7,157 bases of DNA. It comes from an uncultured Phascolarctobacterium sp. (GTDB lineage Bacteria > Bacillota > Negativicutes > Acidaminococcales > Acidaminococcaceae). The stretch is from the NCBI GenBank assembly GCA_900552855.1, contig USBG01000088.1, positions 1-7,157 of the forward strand, written 5' to 3'. Shown piece after piece: positions 1 through 5,376 of the stretch. Numbering within the stretch: position 1 is the first letter of the stretch; each line of letters starts with the position of its first letter. A program made the position numbers and the translations under genes. A model generated the notes under the pieces. The model was not told the DNA's origin, did not search any database, and was given only the letters and a program-made list of their open reading frames with translations.

Positions 1-2206
1 TTTCAGCTGTTACTACGGTGCTAGCATCTGTATAATCAGTGCTAGTTTGCTCTTCCTTATCATCTTCAGACATCCAATAGCTGGTAATCTGCCAGTCCTT
101 GTCCAAAAATAACTGGAAGCTTCTTTCGCTACCATCTATAGCATAGCCCAGGCCTACTGAATAATCAAGATTCACAATAACTGCCTCCAAAACACCCTTG
201 CCTTCGCCTTCAGGAGCTTCTGCCTCCAACCAGCAGCCACTGTCTAGCTTGGCTTTAAGTGCCTCCAGCCAAGAATAATTAAGCTTAGATAAGCCAGCCT
301 GATTCATTCTAAATACCATAAGGGGATTACGCTGTCCAATACTATAATTGCCACTGCAAGCCGGATTATCTGCCTCCCAATTTTCTAAGGCAAATAATTT
401 CTTAAACCTGCTTAATCCATCCTCATTAATTCTGATACAAGAAATAGATTGCTGCTTTTCATCAGCATCCTCATCCAGCCCTTCCTGCAGTCTACTGTCT
501 GCATCTGGATTGATCCAATGATATTCCATTTGCTCAATGGTAGCATCTTCCAAAATTTCTTTACGCATTGTTAAGAACTCATGGTCATTAGGCACCAAGC
601 GCAGTCCCTGCTCAGCGGCCTCCAAAGCGCCTTCCTTATCGCCAAAATAGCTGCGCAATTTACCTACCTGCAACCAATTCCAAGGATAGTCTGGCTCTTC
701 TACAGCGCCAAGCTCTGCATATTTGTGGGCCATTTCCAGCTTGCCACAATACATGAGTGCCACAGAATAGCGATAATACCAGGTAGCGCAGCCACTAGCG
801 TTCTTTTCTGAATCTGGCATCCACTTTAAGGTTTTCCAATAAAAATCATAGCGGTCAATATTGTTGTAGGCATAAGCATACCATAAAGCCAGCTGTAAGT
901 CTTCCCTAGCCTGACGTTCCGTAAAGCGTCCTTCATTAATGCCAGCAGCAACAAAGTCATCTAAATAACTTACCATTTTATAAAAATATCCAGAACCATC
1001 ATCCATAAAGCTTTCTATCATCTCTATATCCTCTGCAGACAAAATAGAGCCAGTAGCTTCATTTATAGCTGCAGGAAGCACAGCGCCCTCCCACAAATTT
1101 ATTACTTCACTGTCTCGCTTAAAGCCATAAAAATCAACCTTAGCAGATTTATTATTCTTGAAAAATTCAGCAACAGTATCTACAAATGTTGGTAAATCCC
1201 AGGCAATTACATCTACATAGCCACAATGCTTACCCACCGCATCACCTATATATGTATATACATCAGAGCCTGCATATTTTTCTAAATATTTTCCCAGCTC
1301 TTGATTGAAGGCTATAACCTTCTCCGTTCTATCTTCGCCTACAAATTCTTCTAGAGAGTAGCAAACAAAGCCAGCTATAGCTCCATCTGCATATAGCTCA
1401 TCAAATCCGTTGGTAGTGCCATCCAAATATTCATTAAACAATGATGGACATAAGGTAAATCCCTTTAAAATATCCAAATGTACTTCAAAAGCATCATCAT
1501 TTTCCTTACGACCATAGGATATACCGCACTCAAGGTATTCTTCAGCACTAATATTAAGGTCACAATTCATATTTTCCATCAGCATAGGAAGATCATTTAG
1601 CAAATATGGTTTATCAGTCAAAGGCGCTTCCAAAACATTTACACTGTCTACATAAGACATTAAGTTCATTTCACCAGCCGCCTTACTAGCTAAAAAGCCT
1701 AAAATTCCAAAGGATTGCTGACGCTGCTCTTCCGGTAATGCTGCTAGCTTAGGGCAATACATACTTAAATCCATATGCTTTTTATCTAAAGCTTCTACCC
1801 AAAGCTGTACATCCTTAGCATTTATAGACAAATCACCAAAAGAAATATAAAAGTCAGGATCAGCTTTGCGTCCTATGATAAAAGACCAGTTTTCTAATAA
1901 TGCTTTTGGTGCATGCTTGGTAAAATAAACTAACTTGAACAACTCTACCTTGCTACCATTAGGAGAGAAAATAACCTCATACTTATTACCATTAAAGCCT
2001 ATGCTAAAATCAACGTCACTTAAAGCTATACTAAAGGCATTTTCGGTTAATCTGACAATTTCATCACCATTTTCTCTATGTCTGTCATCATTCATTAATT
2101 GACACAGCTTAGATTCATACTGCTCAAAAACATACCAGGCCTCCAAAGTACGTTCCTTGAAGTTTTTTTCAAATTGCCATTGTGGACACTTTACAGATAA
2201 TGTCAT
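1..2206 (-). CDS. Large acidic TPR-containing protein of unknown function (3' end outside window)
   Basis: I translated the minus strand from the ATG at 2206-2204 through the codon at 4-2 and found 735 sense codons with no stop; the C-terminus lies beyond the window. The start is fixed by AGGAGGG (2220-2214) 7 nt upstream. There is no signal peptide or transmembrane segment, and the composition is acidic, so a cytoplasmic protein is likely. About residues 1-340 look like a conserved globular region with landmarks HAPKALLENW (98-107) and CGYVDVIAWD (328-337). I have a vague memory of similar sequences in other Firmicutes proteins but cannot name a family. Residues about 476-540 form a short TPR module: the second repeat fits the consensus at W511, V514, G515, A527, G534 and P539. 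A further mixed region follows, ending in a polar, acid-rich stretch (SEDDKEEQT). TPRs suggest protein-protein contacts. No catalytic motif is visible and I assign no function. It is a separate unit from rpsI, with a terminator and about 410 bp between them. Confidence 0.9.
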   Translation of the reverse strand, partial: MTLSVKCPQWQFEKNFKERTLEAWYVFEQYESKLCQLMNDDRHRENGDEIVRLTENAFSIALSDVDFSIGFNGNKYEVIFSPNGSKVELFKLVYFTKHAPKALLENWSFIIGRKADPDFYISFGDLSINAKDVQLWVEALDKKHMDLSMYCPKLAALPEEQRQQSFGILGFLASKAAGEMNLMSYVDSVNVLEAPLTDKPYLLNDLPMLMENMNCDLNISAEEYLECGISYGRKENDDAFEVHLDILKGFTLCPSLFNEYLDGTTNGFDELYADGAIAGFVCYSLEEFVGEDRTEKVIAFNQELGKYLEKYAGSDVYTYIGDAVGKHCGYVDVIAWDLPTFVDTVAEFFKNNKSAKVDFYGFKRDSEVINLWEGAVLPAAINEATGSILSAEDIEMIESFMDDGSGYFYKMVSYLDDFVAAGINEGRFTERQAREDLQLALWYAYAYNNIDRYDFYWKTLKWMPDSEKNASGCATWYYRYSVALMYCGKLEMAHKYAELGAVEEPDYPWNWLQVGKLRSYFGDKEGALEAAEQGLRLVPNDHEFLTMRKEILEDATIEQMEYHWINPDADSRLQEGLDEDADEKQQSISCIRINEDGLSRFKKLFALENWEADNPACSGNYSIGQRNPLMVFRMNQAGLSKLNYSWLEALKAKLDSGCWLEAEAPEGEGKGVLEAVIVNLDYSVGLGYAIDGSERSFQLFLDKDWQITSYWMSEDDKEEQTSTDYTDASTVVTAE

Positions 2207-2213
2207 AACTCAT

Positions 2214-2220
2214 CCCTCCT
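2214..2220 (-). promoter_or_regulatory. Ribosome binding site of the TPR gene
   Basis: AGGAGGG on the minus strand lies 7 nt before ATG 2206-2204 and decides the start. Another ATG at 2213-2211 overlaps this site in a different frame and is not used. Four bases of the site (AGGA) can pair with TCCT of an upstream TCCTA at 2240-2236, a weak 5 bp stem. Confidence 0.85.
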
Positions 2221-2266
2221 AAGGATATTTTTATGTAGGATATAGTGAAAACGCTTTTAAAACATG

Positions 2267-2341
2267 TTATTGCTTTGCTCTGATTACCGACTGTAAAATA
2301 GCCTGCAGCTGAAATTCAACCATATATGCTTTTCTTGACAT
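2267..2341 (-). CDS. Candidate 24-codon small protein or leader peptide
   Basis: Minus-strand ATG at 2341-2339 runs 24 codons to TAA at 2269-2267. The product begins MSRKAYMVEF and ends QSVIRAKQ. It is basic at both ends with a hydrophobic/glutamine-rich middle that could form an amphipathic helix. A good ribosome binding site, GAGGTG (2352-2347), lies 5 nt upstream, which is the main reason for believing it is translated. It sits 60 nt before the large TPR gene, downstream of the likely promoter, so both would be on one transcript. It may be a regulatory upstream ORF, an independent small protein, or a chance ORF. It resembles no leader peptide I know: there is no run of one amino acid as in attenuator peptides. 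Confidence 0.4.
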   Translation of the reverse strand: MSRKAYMVEFQLQAILQSVIRAKQ

Positions 2342-2388
2342 AGCTCCACCTCTTAAATACTATAACAAAAAACAGTCTTTATATTGAT

Positions 2389-2418
2389 ATAATAACTAAT
2401 TATTAACACCAAAATCAA
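2389..2418 (-). promoter_or_regulatory. Probable promoter for the small ORF and TPR gene
   Basis: On the minus strand, TTGATT (2418-2413) and TATTAT (2394-2389) are separated by 18 nt and precede the small ORF by about 40 nt from the expected transcription start near 2382. The -35 box lies inside a 7+7 bp palindrome. A weaker alternative -10, TATAGT (2364-2359), has no good -35 and would leave almost no leader. Confidence 0.45.
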
Positions 2419-2430
2419 TATCTTATTGAT
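2414..2430. repeat. Operator-like palindrome ATCAATA-TCT-TATTGAT
   Basis: A perfect 7 bp inverted repeat with a 3 bp centre covers the proposed -35 box. A third copy of the half-site, TATTGAT, lies at 2382-2388, over the expected transcription start. A looser pair, CACCAA (2407-2412) and TTGGTG (2437-2442), flanks the palindrome. Placement over the -35 and start site is typical of a repressor operator, but no regulator gene is present here. Confidence 0.4.
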
Positions 2431-2512
2431 GTCATATTGGTGAACTTTTCGATAATGCATTTACACTCACAAGACGCTAGAACAGCTTATCGAAGCCATT
2501 AATAAGATATGA
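2415..2512. repeat. Nested imperfect inverted repeat (about 98 bp)
   Basis: Outer arms at 2418-2431 (ATATCTTATTGATG) and 2497-2510 (CATTAATAAGATAT) match at 13 of 14 positions, with two more pairs possible if A2417 is bulged. Inner arms TTCGATAA (2448-2455) and TTATCGAA (2487-2494) match perfectly. The two pairs are not concentric (16 nt gap on the left, 2 nt on the right), so a fold would have an asymmetric internal loop and a 31 nt terminal loop. It could be a looping operator pair, a small structured RNA or a relic of a small mobile repeat. The left outer arm shares bases with the operator-like palindrome. Confidence 0.45.
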
Positions 2513-2526
2513 GACGAGAGAGTGCT

Positions 2527-2569
2527 ACATACTTGTAACAAATTAGTTACATACGTGTTGCATACGGTG
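2527..2569. repeat. Palindrome and spaced direct repeats
   Basis: TGTAAC (2534-2539) and GTTACA (2546-2551) flank AAATTA, an 18 bp palindrome with a single symmetric mismatch. Interleaved with it are three related words: ACATACTTG (2527-2535), ACATACGTG (2549-2557) and GCATACGGTG (2560-2569). The first two are 22 bp apart, about two helical turns. This resembles a protein-binding array, but no gene start or promoter is obvious next to it. Confidence 0.3.
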
Positions 2570-2574
2570 CGAAA

Positions 2575-2608
2575 TGTACTAAGCCTAGTGGACATTTTCA
2601 GACATTTT
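2575..2608 (+). mobile_element. Possible remnant of an insertion-sequence end
   Basis: The stretch starts TGTACT, continues to GTGGACATTTT and repeats GACATTTT (2591-2598 and 2601-2608). A TGTACT start followed about 15 bp later by a GGAC word recalls IS150-group (IS3 family) terminal repeats as I remember them. No partner end, transposase gene or target duplication is visible, and the rpsI terminator begins only 9 bp further on. At most a fragment remains, and chance similarity is quite possible. Confidence 0.15.
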
Positions 2609-2616
2609 TATACAAT

Positions 2617-2650
2617 AAAAAACCCCGCAACCGCATGGTTGCGAGGTTTT
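2617..2650 (-). terminator. Rho-independent terminator of rplM-rpsI
   Basis: On the minus strand, arms at 2650-2637 and 2632-2619 form a stem of up to 14 bp around loop ATGC, with one G-U pair. The GC-rich core is CGCAACC/GGTTGCG. The 3' arm runs into a T-rich tract (TTTTTTATTG). It lies 48 nt past the rpsI stop codon and is the strongest terminator in the window. The opposite strand has only a TTTTG tail, so any activity in that direction would be weak. Confidence 0.9.
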
Positions 2651-2697
2651 GTGCGCTTTGTGATTGGATAGCTTCCAGCCAGACGATAATATAAAAA

Positions 2698-3090
2698 TTA
2701 ACGTTTGGAGAATTGGGAAGCCTTACGAGCTTTCTTCAAGCCGTATTTACGACGTTCTTTTTCGCGAGGATCGCGGGTCAGGAAGCCTGCTTTTTTCAGA
2801 GCAGGACGGAATTCTGCGTCAACTTGCAGCAGAGCGCGAGCAATGCCGTGACGGATAGCACCAGCTTGACCGGAGATGCCGCCGCCGCATACGTTAACGA
2901 ATACGTCATATTTGCCTTTGGTTTCGGTAACTTCGAGCGGTTGGTTAACAATCAGCTCTAAGGTTTTCAGACCAAAGTATTGATTTAATTCACGGTCGTT
3001 GATTACGATGTTGCCTTCACCCGGAACCAGGCGAACGCGAGCAACGGAAGATTTACGACGACCAGTTGCATTATAAGTAACTACTGCCAT
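2698..3090 (-). CDS. rpsI: 30S ribosomal protein S9
   Basis: A 130-residue protein of full family length. It carries the S9 hallmarks: GRRKSSVARVRL near the N-terminus (residues about 10-21), the central GGGISGQAGAIRHGIARAL block, TRDPREKERRKYGLKKARK, and the invariant C-terminal SKR tail that reaches into the ribosomal P site and contacts tRNA. GGGAGGG (3105-3099) lies 8 nt before the ATG. The gene starts 20 nt after the rplM stop, the usual L13-S9 pair, and is followed by a strong terminator. Nothing about it is unusual. Confidence 0.98.
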   Translation of the reverse strand: MAVVTYNATGRRKSSVARVRLVPGEGNIVINDRELNQYFGLKTLELIVNQPLEVTETKGKYDVFVNVCGGGISGQAGAIRHGIARALLQVDAEFRPALKKAGFLTRDPREKERRKYGLKKARKASQFSKR

Positions 3091-3110
3091 TTATTGTACC
3101 CTCCCGGTTG

Positions 3111-3548
3111 TTATCTTACGTTGATTTCCATTACTTCAGGTTTTTGAGCTGCATGGGGATGTTCGCCACCAGCATAAACATGAAGTTTGCTATAGATTTG
3201 AGCGCCCAGTTTATTATGGGGAATCATGCCTTTAACAGCAAGCTCTACCATTTTAACGGGGTTTTTCTTCAGCATGTCGCCAGCTTTTACATAGCTGTCG
3301 CCACCGAGGTAACCAGAGTGGTGGAAATAAACTTTTTGAGTCAGTTTTTTACCGGTCAGAACAACCTTGTCTGCATTGATAACGATTACGTGATCACCAG
3401 TGTCCATGTGCGGGGTAAAGGTAGGTTTGTTCTTACCGCGCAGGACTTTTGCAACCTCAGCAGCCAGACGGCCGAGAGTTTTATCAGCTGCGTCAACTAC
3501 GAACCATTTGCGTTCGATGTTAGACGGATTAGCCATAAAAGATTTCAT
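3111..3548 (-). CDS. rplM: 50S ribosomal protein L13
   Basis: A 145-residue protein beginning MKSFMANPSNIERKW, the usual bacterial L13 length. Recognisable blocks are WFVVDAADKTLGRLA, the TPHMDTGDHVIVINADKV stretch, LTGKKL, AVKGMIPHNKLG and the C-terminal GGEHPHAAQKPE. L13 binds 23S rRNA early in assembly of the large subunit. I chose the ATG at 3548-3546 because GGAGGG (3562-3557) lies 8 nt upstream and the protein then aligns with family N-termini. The frame stays open upstream to a GTG at 3650, which would add 34 residues with no ribosome binding site and lies almost at the transcription start. It is the first gene of the rplM-rpsI unit and has its own promoter. Confidence 0.98.
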   Translation of the reverse strand: MKSFMANPSNIERKWFVVDAADKTLGRLAAEVAKVLRGKNKPTFTPHMDTGDHVIVINADKVVLTGKKLTQKVYFHHSGYLGGDSYVKAGDMLKKNPVKMVELAVKGMIPHNKLGAQIYSKLHVYAGGEHPHAAQKPEVMEINVR

Positions 3549-3652
3549 CCTTATGTCCCTCCATATACTTTCTATAACTTCAAAAATTATATAGTTAGCT
3601 GCGATCTTCTCACCGTTTTTCGGGGCTAGTGAAATCAAGCGGAAAATCACGT
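3549..3652 (-). promoter_or_regulatory. rplM 5' leader, possible L13 autoregulatory leader
   Basis: The expected transcription start near 3652 leaves about 100 nt before rplM. A hairpin can form at 3640-3601: CAC pairs with GTG, CCG with CGG around an AAAAA loop, and further weak pairs lie below. A second, 5 bp AT stem (CTATA/TATAG) lies at 3594-3572, just before the ribosome binding site. Firmicutes often control rplM-rpsI through a structured L13 leader. Length and position agree with that, but I did not match a consensus. Confidence 0.35.
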
Positions 3653-3658
3653 AGATAT

Positions 3659-3687
3659 ATTATACTTAACTCTACGCCTTAAGTCAA
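3659..3687 (-). promoter_or_regulatory. Promoter of rplM-rpsI
   Basis: TTGACT (3687-3682) and TATAAT (3664-3659) on the minus strand have an ideal 17 nt spacer, a near-consensus vegetative sigma factor promoter. The -35 box is only 3 nt past the T-tract of an AT-rich terminator-like hairpin. Confidence 0.88.
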
Positions 3688-3690
3688 GGC

Positions 3691-3719
3691 AAAAACACGT
3701 AAAATTGTTAAAAATTTAC
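3691..3719 (-). terminator. Weak AT-rich terminator-like hairpin after truA
   Basis: On the minus strand a 21 nt imperfect palindrome (3719-3699; GTAAA pairs with TTTAC, with one internal mismatch) is followed by GTG and TTTTT (3695-3691). The stem is almost all A-T, so termination would be inefficient and some truA transcripts may read into rplM. The remaining bases between here and truA are A/T-rich with no gene. Confidence 0.35.
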
Positions 3720-3756
3720 ATAAAAATTCTTAACAGCACAAAATTTACGAAAAAAA

Positions 3757-4509
3757 TTATTTTTGAGGATAGTCCTTGTAATAAACCTGAGCAAGATATA
3801 GTCCCTGAGCGGGTGCTGGCTCACTGGCAAATACGCAGCGCTTGGAATTGAGCTCTGCTTCAAAATCCTTAGGAGTACGTTTACCTAAGCCTACTTGTAC
3901 CATTGACCATACCAAATTACGGACCATATGATATAAAAATCCATCTCCGGCAATATCAAAAACAAGCTCTTCGCCGTTTTTATTCCAGCTTGCTTCATAA
4001 ATAGTCTTAACCGGAGGACTATCTACACTGCCACTGCTGCGAAAGGCTGAAAAATCGTGAGTTCCCAACAGTATTGCTGCAGCCTCGTTCATTTTTAAAA
4101 CATCTAGCTGCTCTCGCATCTGCCAGGCATACTTTACTTCTAATGGATTATTGTATTTATTTATCAAAATACGATACTGATAGCGTTTCCACTTAGCACT
4201 AAAGCGTGCATGAAAGCCCTTTTCCACCTCTTCCGCACTGATAGCTACAATGTCTGCAGGCAGCAACGAACCCAACGCTCTTACCATATTGGAGCAGGGA
4301 ATTCTACCATTGGTTTCAAAGGTTAATGTTTGTGCCCAGGCATGAACGCCAGCATCAGTCCTGCCAGAGCCAGCAGTTACAACTGCTTCACCACACAGCT
4401 TGGCCAAAGCATCCTCTAGCACGTTTTGTACTGTGACAACATTTTTTTGCTTTTGAAAGCCATGGTAACCACTACCATCATAGGCTACAACTAATTTTAT
4501 TGTACGCAT
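3757..4509 (-). CDS. truA: tRNA pseudouridine(38-40) synthase TruA
   Basis: A 250-residue protein of normal family length that converts uridines 38, 39 and 40 of the tRNA anticodon arm to pseudouridine in the cytoplasm. The N-terminus has the family's AYDGSGYHGFQKQ (9-21). The catalytic aspartate is D52 in GSGRTDAGVHA. Later landmarks are the RYQYRI strand with its conserved tyrosine, GTHDFSAFRSSGS, GDGFLYHMVRNLV and the C-terminal PAPAQGLYL. AAAGGAG (4522-4516) lies 6 nt before the ATG. It follows ecfT by 54 nt and probably shares its transcript; truA at the end of the ecfA1A2T operon is the standard Firmicutes layout. Confidence 0.97.
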   Translation of the reverse strand: MRTIKLVVAYDGSGYHGFQKQKNVVTVQNVLEDALAKLCGEAVVTAGSGRTDAGVHAWAQTLTFETNGRIPCSNMVRALGSLLPADIVAISAEEVEKGFHARFSAKWKRYQYRILINKYNNPLEVKYAWQMREQLDVLKMNEAAAILLGTHDFSAFRSSGSVDSPPVKTIYEASWNKNGEELVFDIAGDGFLYHMVRNLVWSMVQVGLGKRTPKDFEAELNSKRCVFASEPAPAQGLYLAQVYYKDYPQK

Positions 4510-4533
4510 TTATAGCTCCTTTAGGTGCAAAAT

Positions 4534-4552
4534 GGCGGCCCTATAGACCGCC
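4534..4552 (-). promoter_or_regulatory. GC-rich hairpin between ecfT and truA
   Basis: GGCGG and CCGCC pair around a 9 nt loop containing CTATAG, 11 nt past the ecfT stop. On the minus strand the 3' arm runs into ATTTTGC, so it could be a weak terminator that lowers truA expression, or a stabiliser of the upstream mRNA's 3' end. The T-tract is short. Confidence 0.4.
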
Positions 4553-4563
4553 GTAAAACAATA

Positions 4564-5376
4564 TTAAAAAACCAGGTTACCCCAGCGCAGAACTGCCAAA
4601 ACCACAGCTAAGGCAATTACTAATGCAAAGGCTACATAATCACGACCGCAGTAGGAAAGCTCGTGCATACGAGTACGGCCCTCGCCACCACGATAGCAGC
4701 GTGCTTCCATAGCAGTTGCCAGCTCGTCCGCTCTGCGAAAGGCACTAATAAACAGTGGTACCAAAAGCGGCAGCATATTCTTCATGCGCTGCAGTATATT
4801 GCCGCTAGAAAAATCTGCACCACGTGCAGTTTGCGCCTTCATGATTCTGTCAGTTTCTTCTAATAAAGTAGGAATAAAGCGCAAAGCAATGGTCATCATC
4901 ATAGCAATTTCATGAGCAGGAACGCCAATGCATTTAAAGGGACGCAGCAGCTTTTCAATTCCGTCTGTCAAAACTATAGGAGAGGTTGTAAAGGTCAGGA
5001 TTGAGGAAAACATCAGCAATAAAATCAAGCGCACTGACATTTTAATACCCATATCAAGGCCCTCTGCTGTTACCCTTAAAAACTTCCAGGCAAAAACAAC
5101 GGTTTCACCGGGAGCAGTAAACATATGGATAAACAAAGTCAAAAATACAATTATCCAGATTGGCTTTAAGGAGCCAAATACAAGTCCTATAGGCAAACGA
5201 GAAACAAGAATCACCAATGCTGCAAAGCCAGCCAGTAGTCCATAGGTTAAGGGAGTATTGGCAAAAAAGATAGCAACAATATAGATTAATGTTGCCAAAA
5301 TCTTAGTTCTAGGATCAAGGCGATGAATAAATGAATTTCCGGGGAAATATTGGCCAAGAGTAATATCGCTTAACAT
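4564..5376 (-). CDS. ecfT: ECF transporter transmembrane coupling protein EcfT
   Basis: A 270-residue membrane protein. It starts with the family signature ITLGQYFPGNSFIHRLDPRTK, followed by hydrophobic segments at about 26-39, 42-58, 69-88, 112-130 and 246-263. The cytoplasmic coupling region carries the two short motifs that contact the ATPases: ARG at 184-186 and ARC at 225-227, where many homologues have a second ARG. I recall ARC as a tolerated natural variant. EcfT links ATP hydrolysis by EcfA1/EcfA2 to toppling of exchangeable S components that bind vitamins or metal ions. Its ATG overlaps the ecfA2 stop codon by one base, and a purine-rich GGGGGATGA lies upstream, so coupled translation is likely. 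Confidence 0.96.
   Translation of the reverse strand: MLSDITLGQYFPGNSFIHRLDPRTKILATLIYIVAIFFANTPLTYGLLAGFAALVILVSRLPIGLVFGSLKPIWIIVFLTLFIHMFTAPGETVVFAWKFLRVTAEGLDMGIKMSVRLILLLMFSSILTFTTSPIVLTDGIEKLLRPFKCIGVPAHEIAMMMTIALRFIPTLLEETDRIMKAQTARGADFSSGNILQRMKNMLPLLVPLFISAFRRADELATAMEARCYRGGEGRTRMHELSYCGRDYVAFALVIALAVVLAVLRWGNLVF

Noticed and set aside
581..811. Plus-strand open frame opposite the TPR gene
   Set aside because: It lies wholly antisense to a continuous, well-started coding frame and has no ribosome binding site or family resemblance.
2359..2364. TATAGT as the -10 box for the TPR gene
   Set aside because: The matching -35 position reads TCAATA, and the start would fall almost on the small ORF's ribosome binding site; the TTGATT-18-TATTAT pair fits better.
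2380..2616. CRISPR array or riboswitch in the repeat-rich intergenic region
   Set aside because: There are no regularly spaced identical repeats of CRISPR length, and I recognise no riboswitch core motif.
2664..2961. Plus-strand open frames opposite rpsI
   Set aside because: Complementary-strand artefacts of the rpsI coding sequence.
3108..3629. Plus-strand 173-codon open frame opposite rplM
   Set aside because: Antisense shadow of an undoubted ribosomal protein gene and its leader; its translation resembles no known protein.
3549..3650. In-frame 34-residue N-terminal extension of L13 starting at GTG 3650
   Set aside because: It has no ribosome binding site, begins about at the predicted transcription start and is absent from normal L13. 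The ATG at 3548 has a good site and gives the usual 145 residues.
4663..5245. Plus-strand open frames opposite ecfT
   Set aside because: Shadows of the ecfT coding frame with no start signals of their own.
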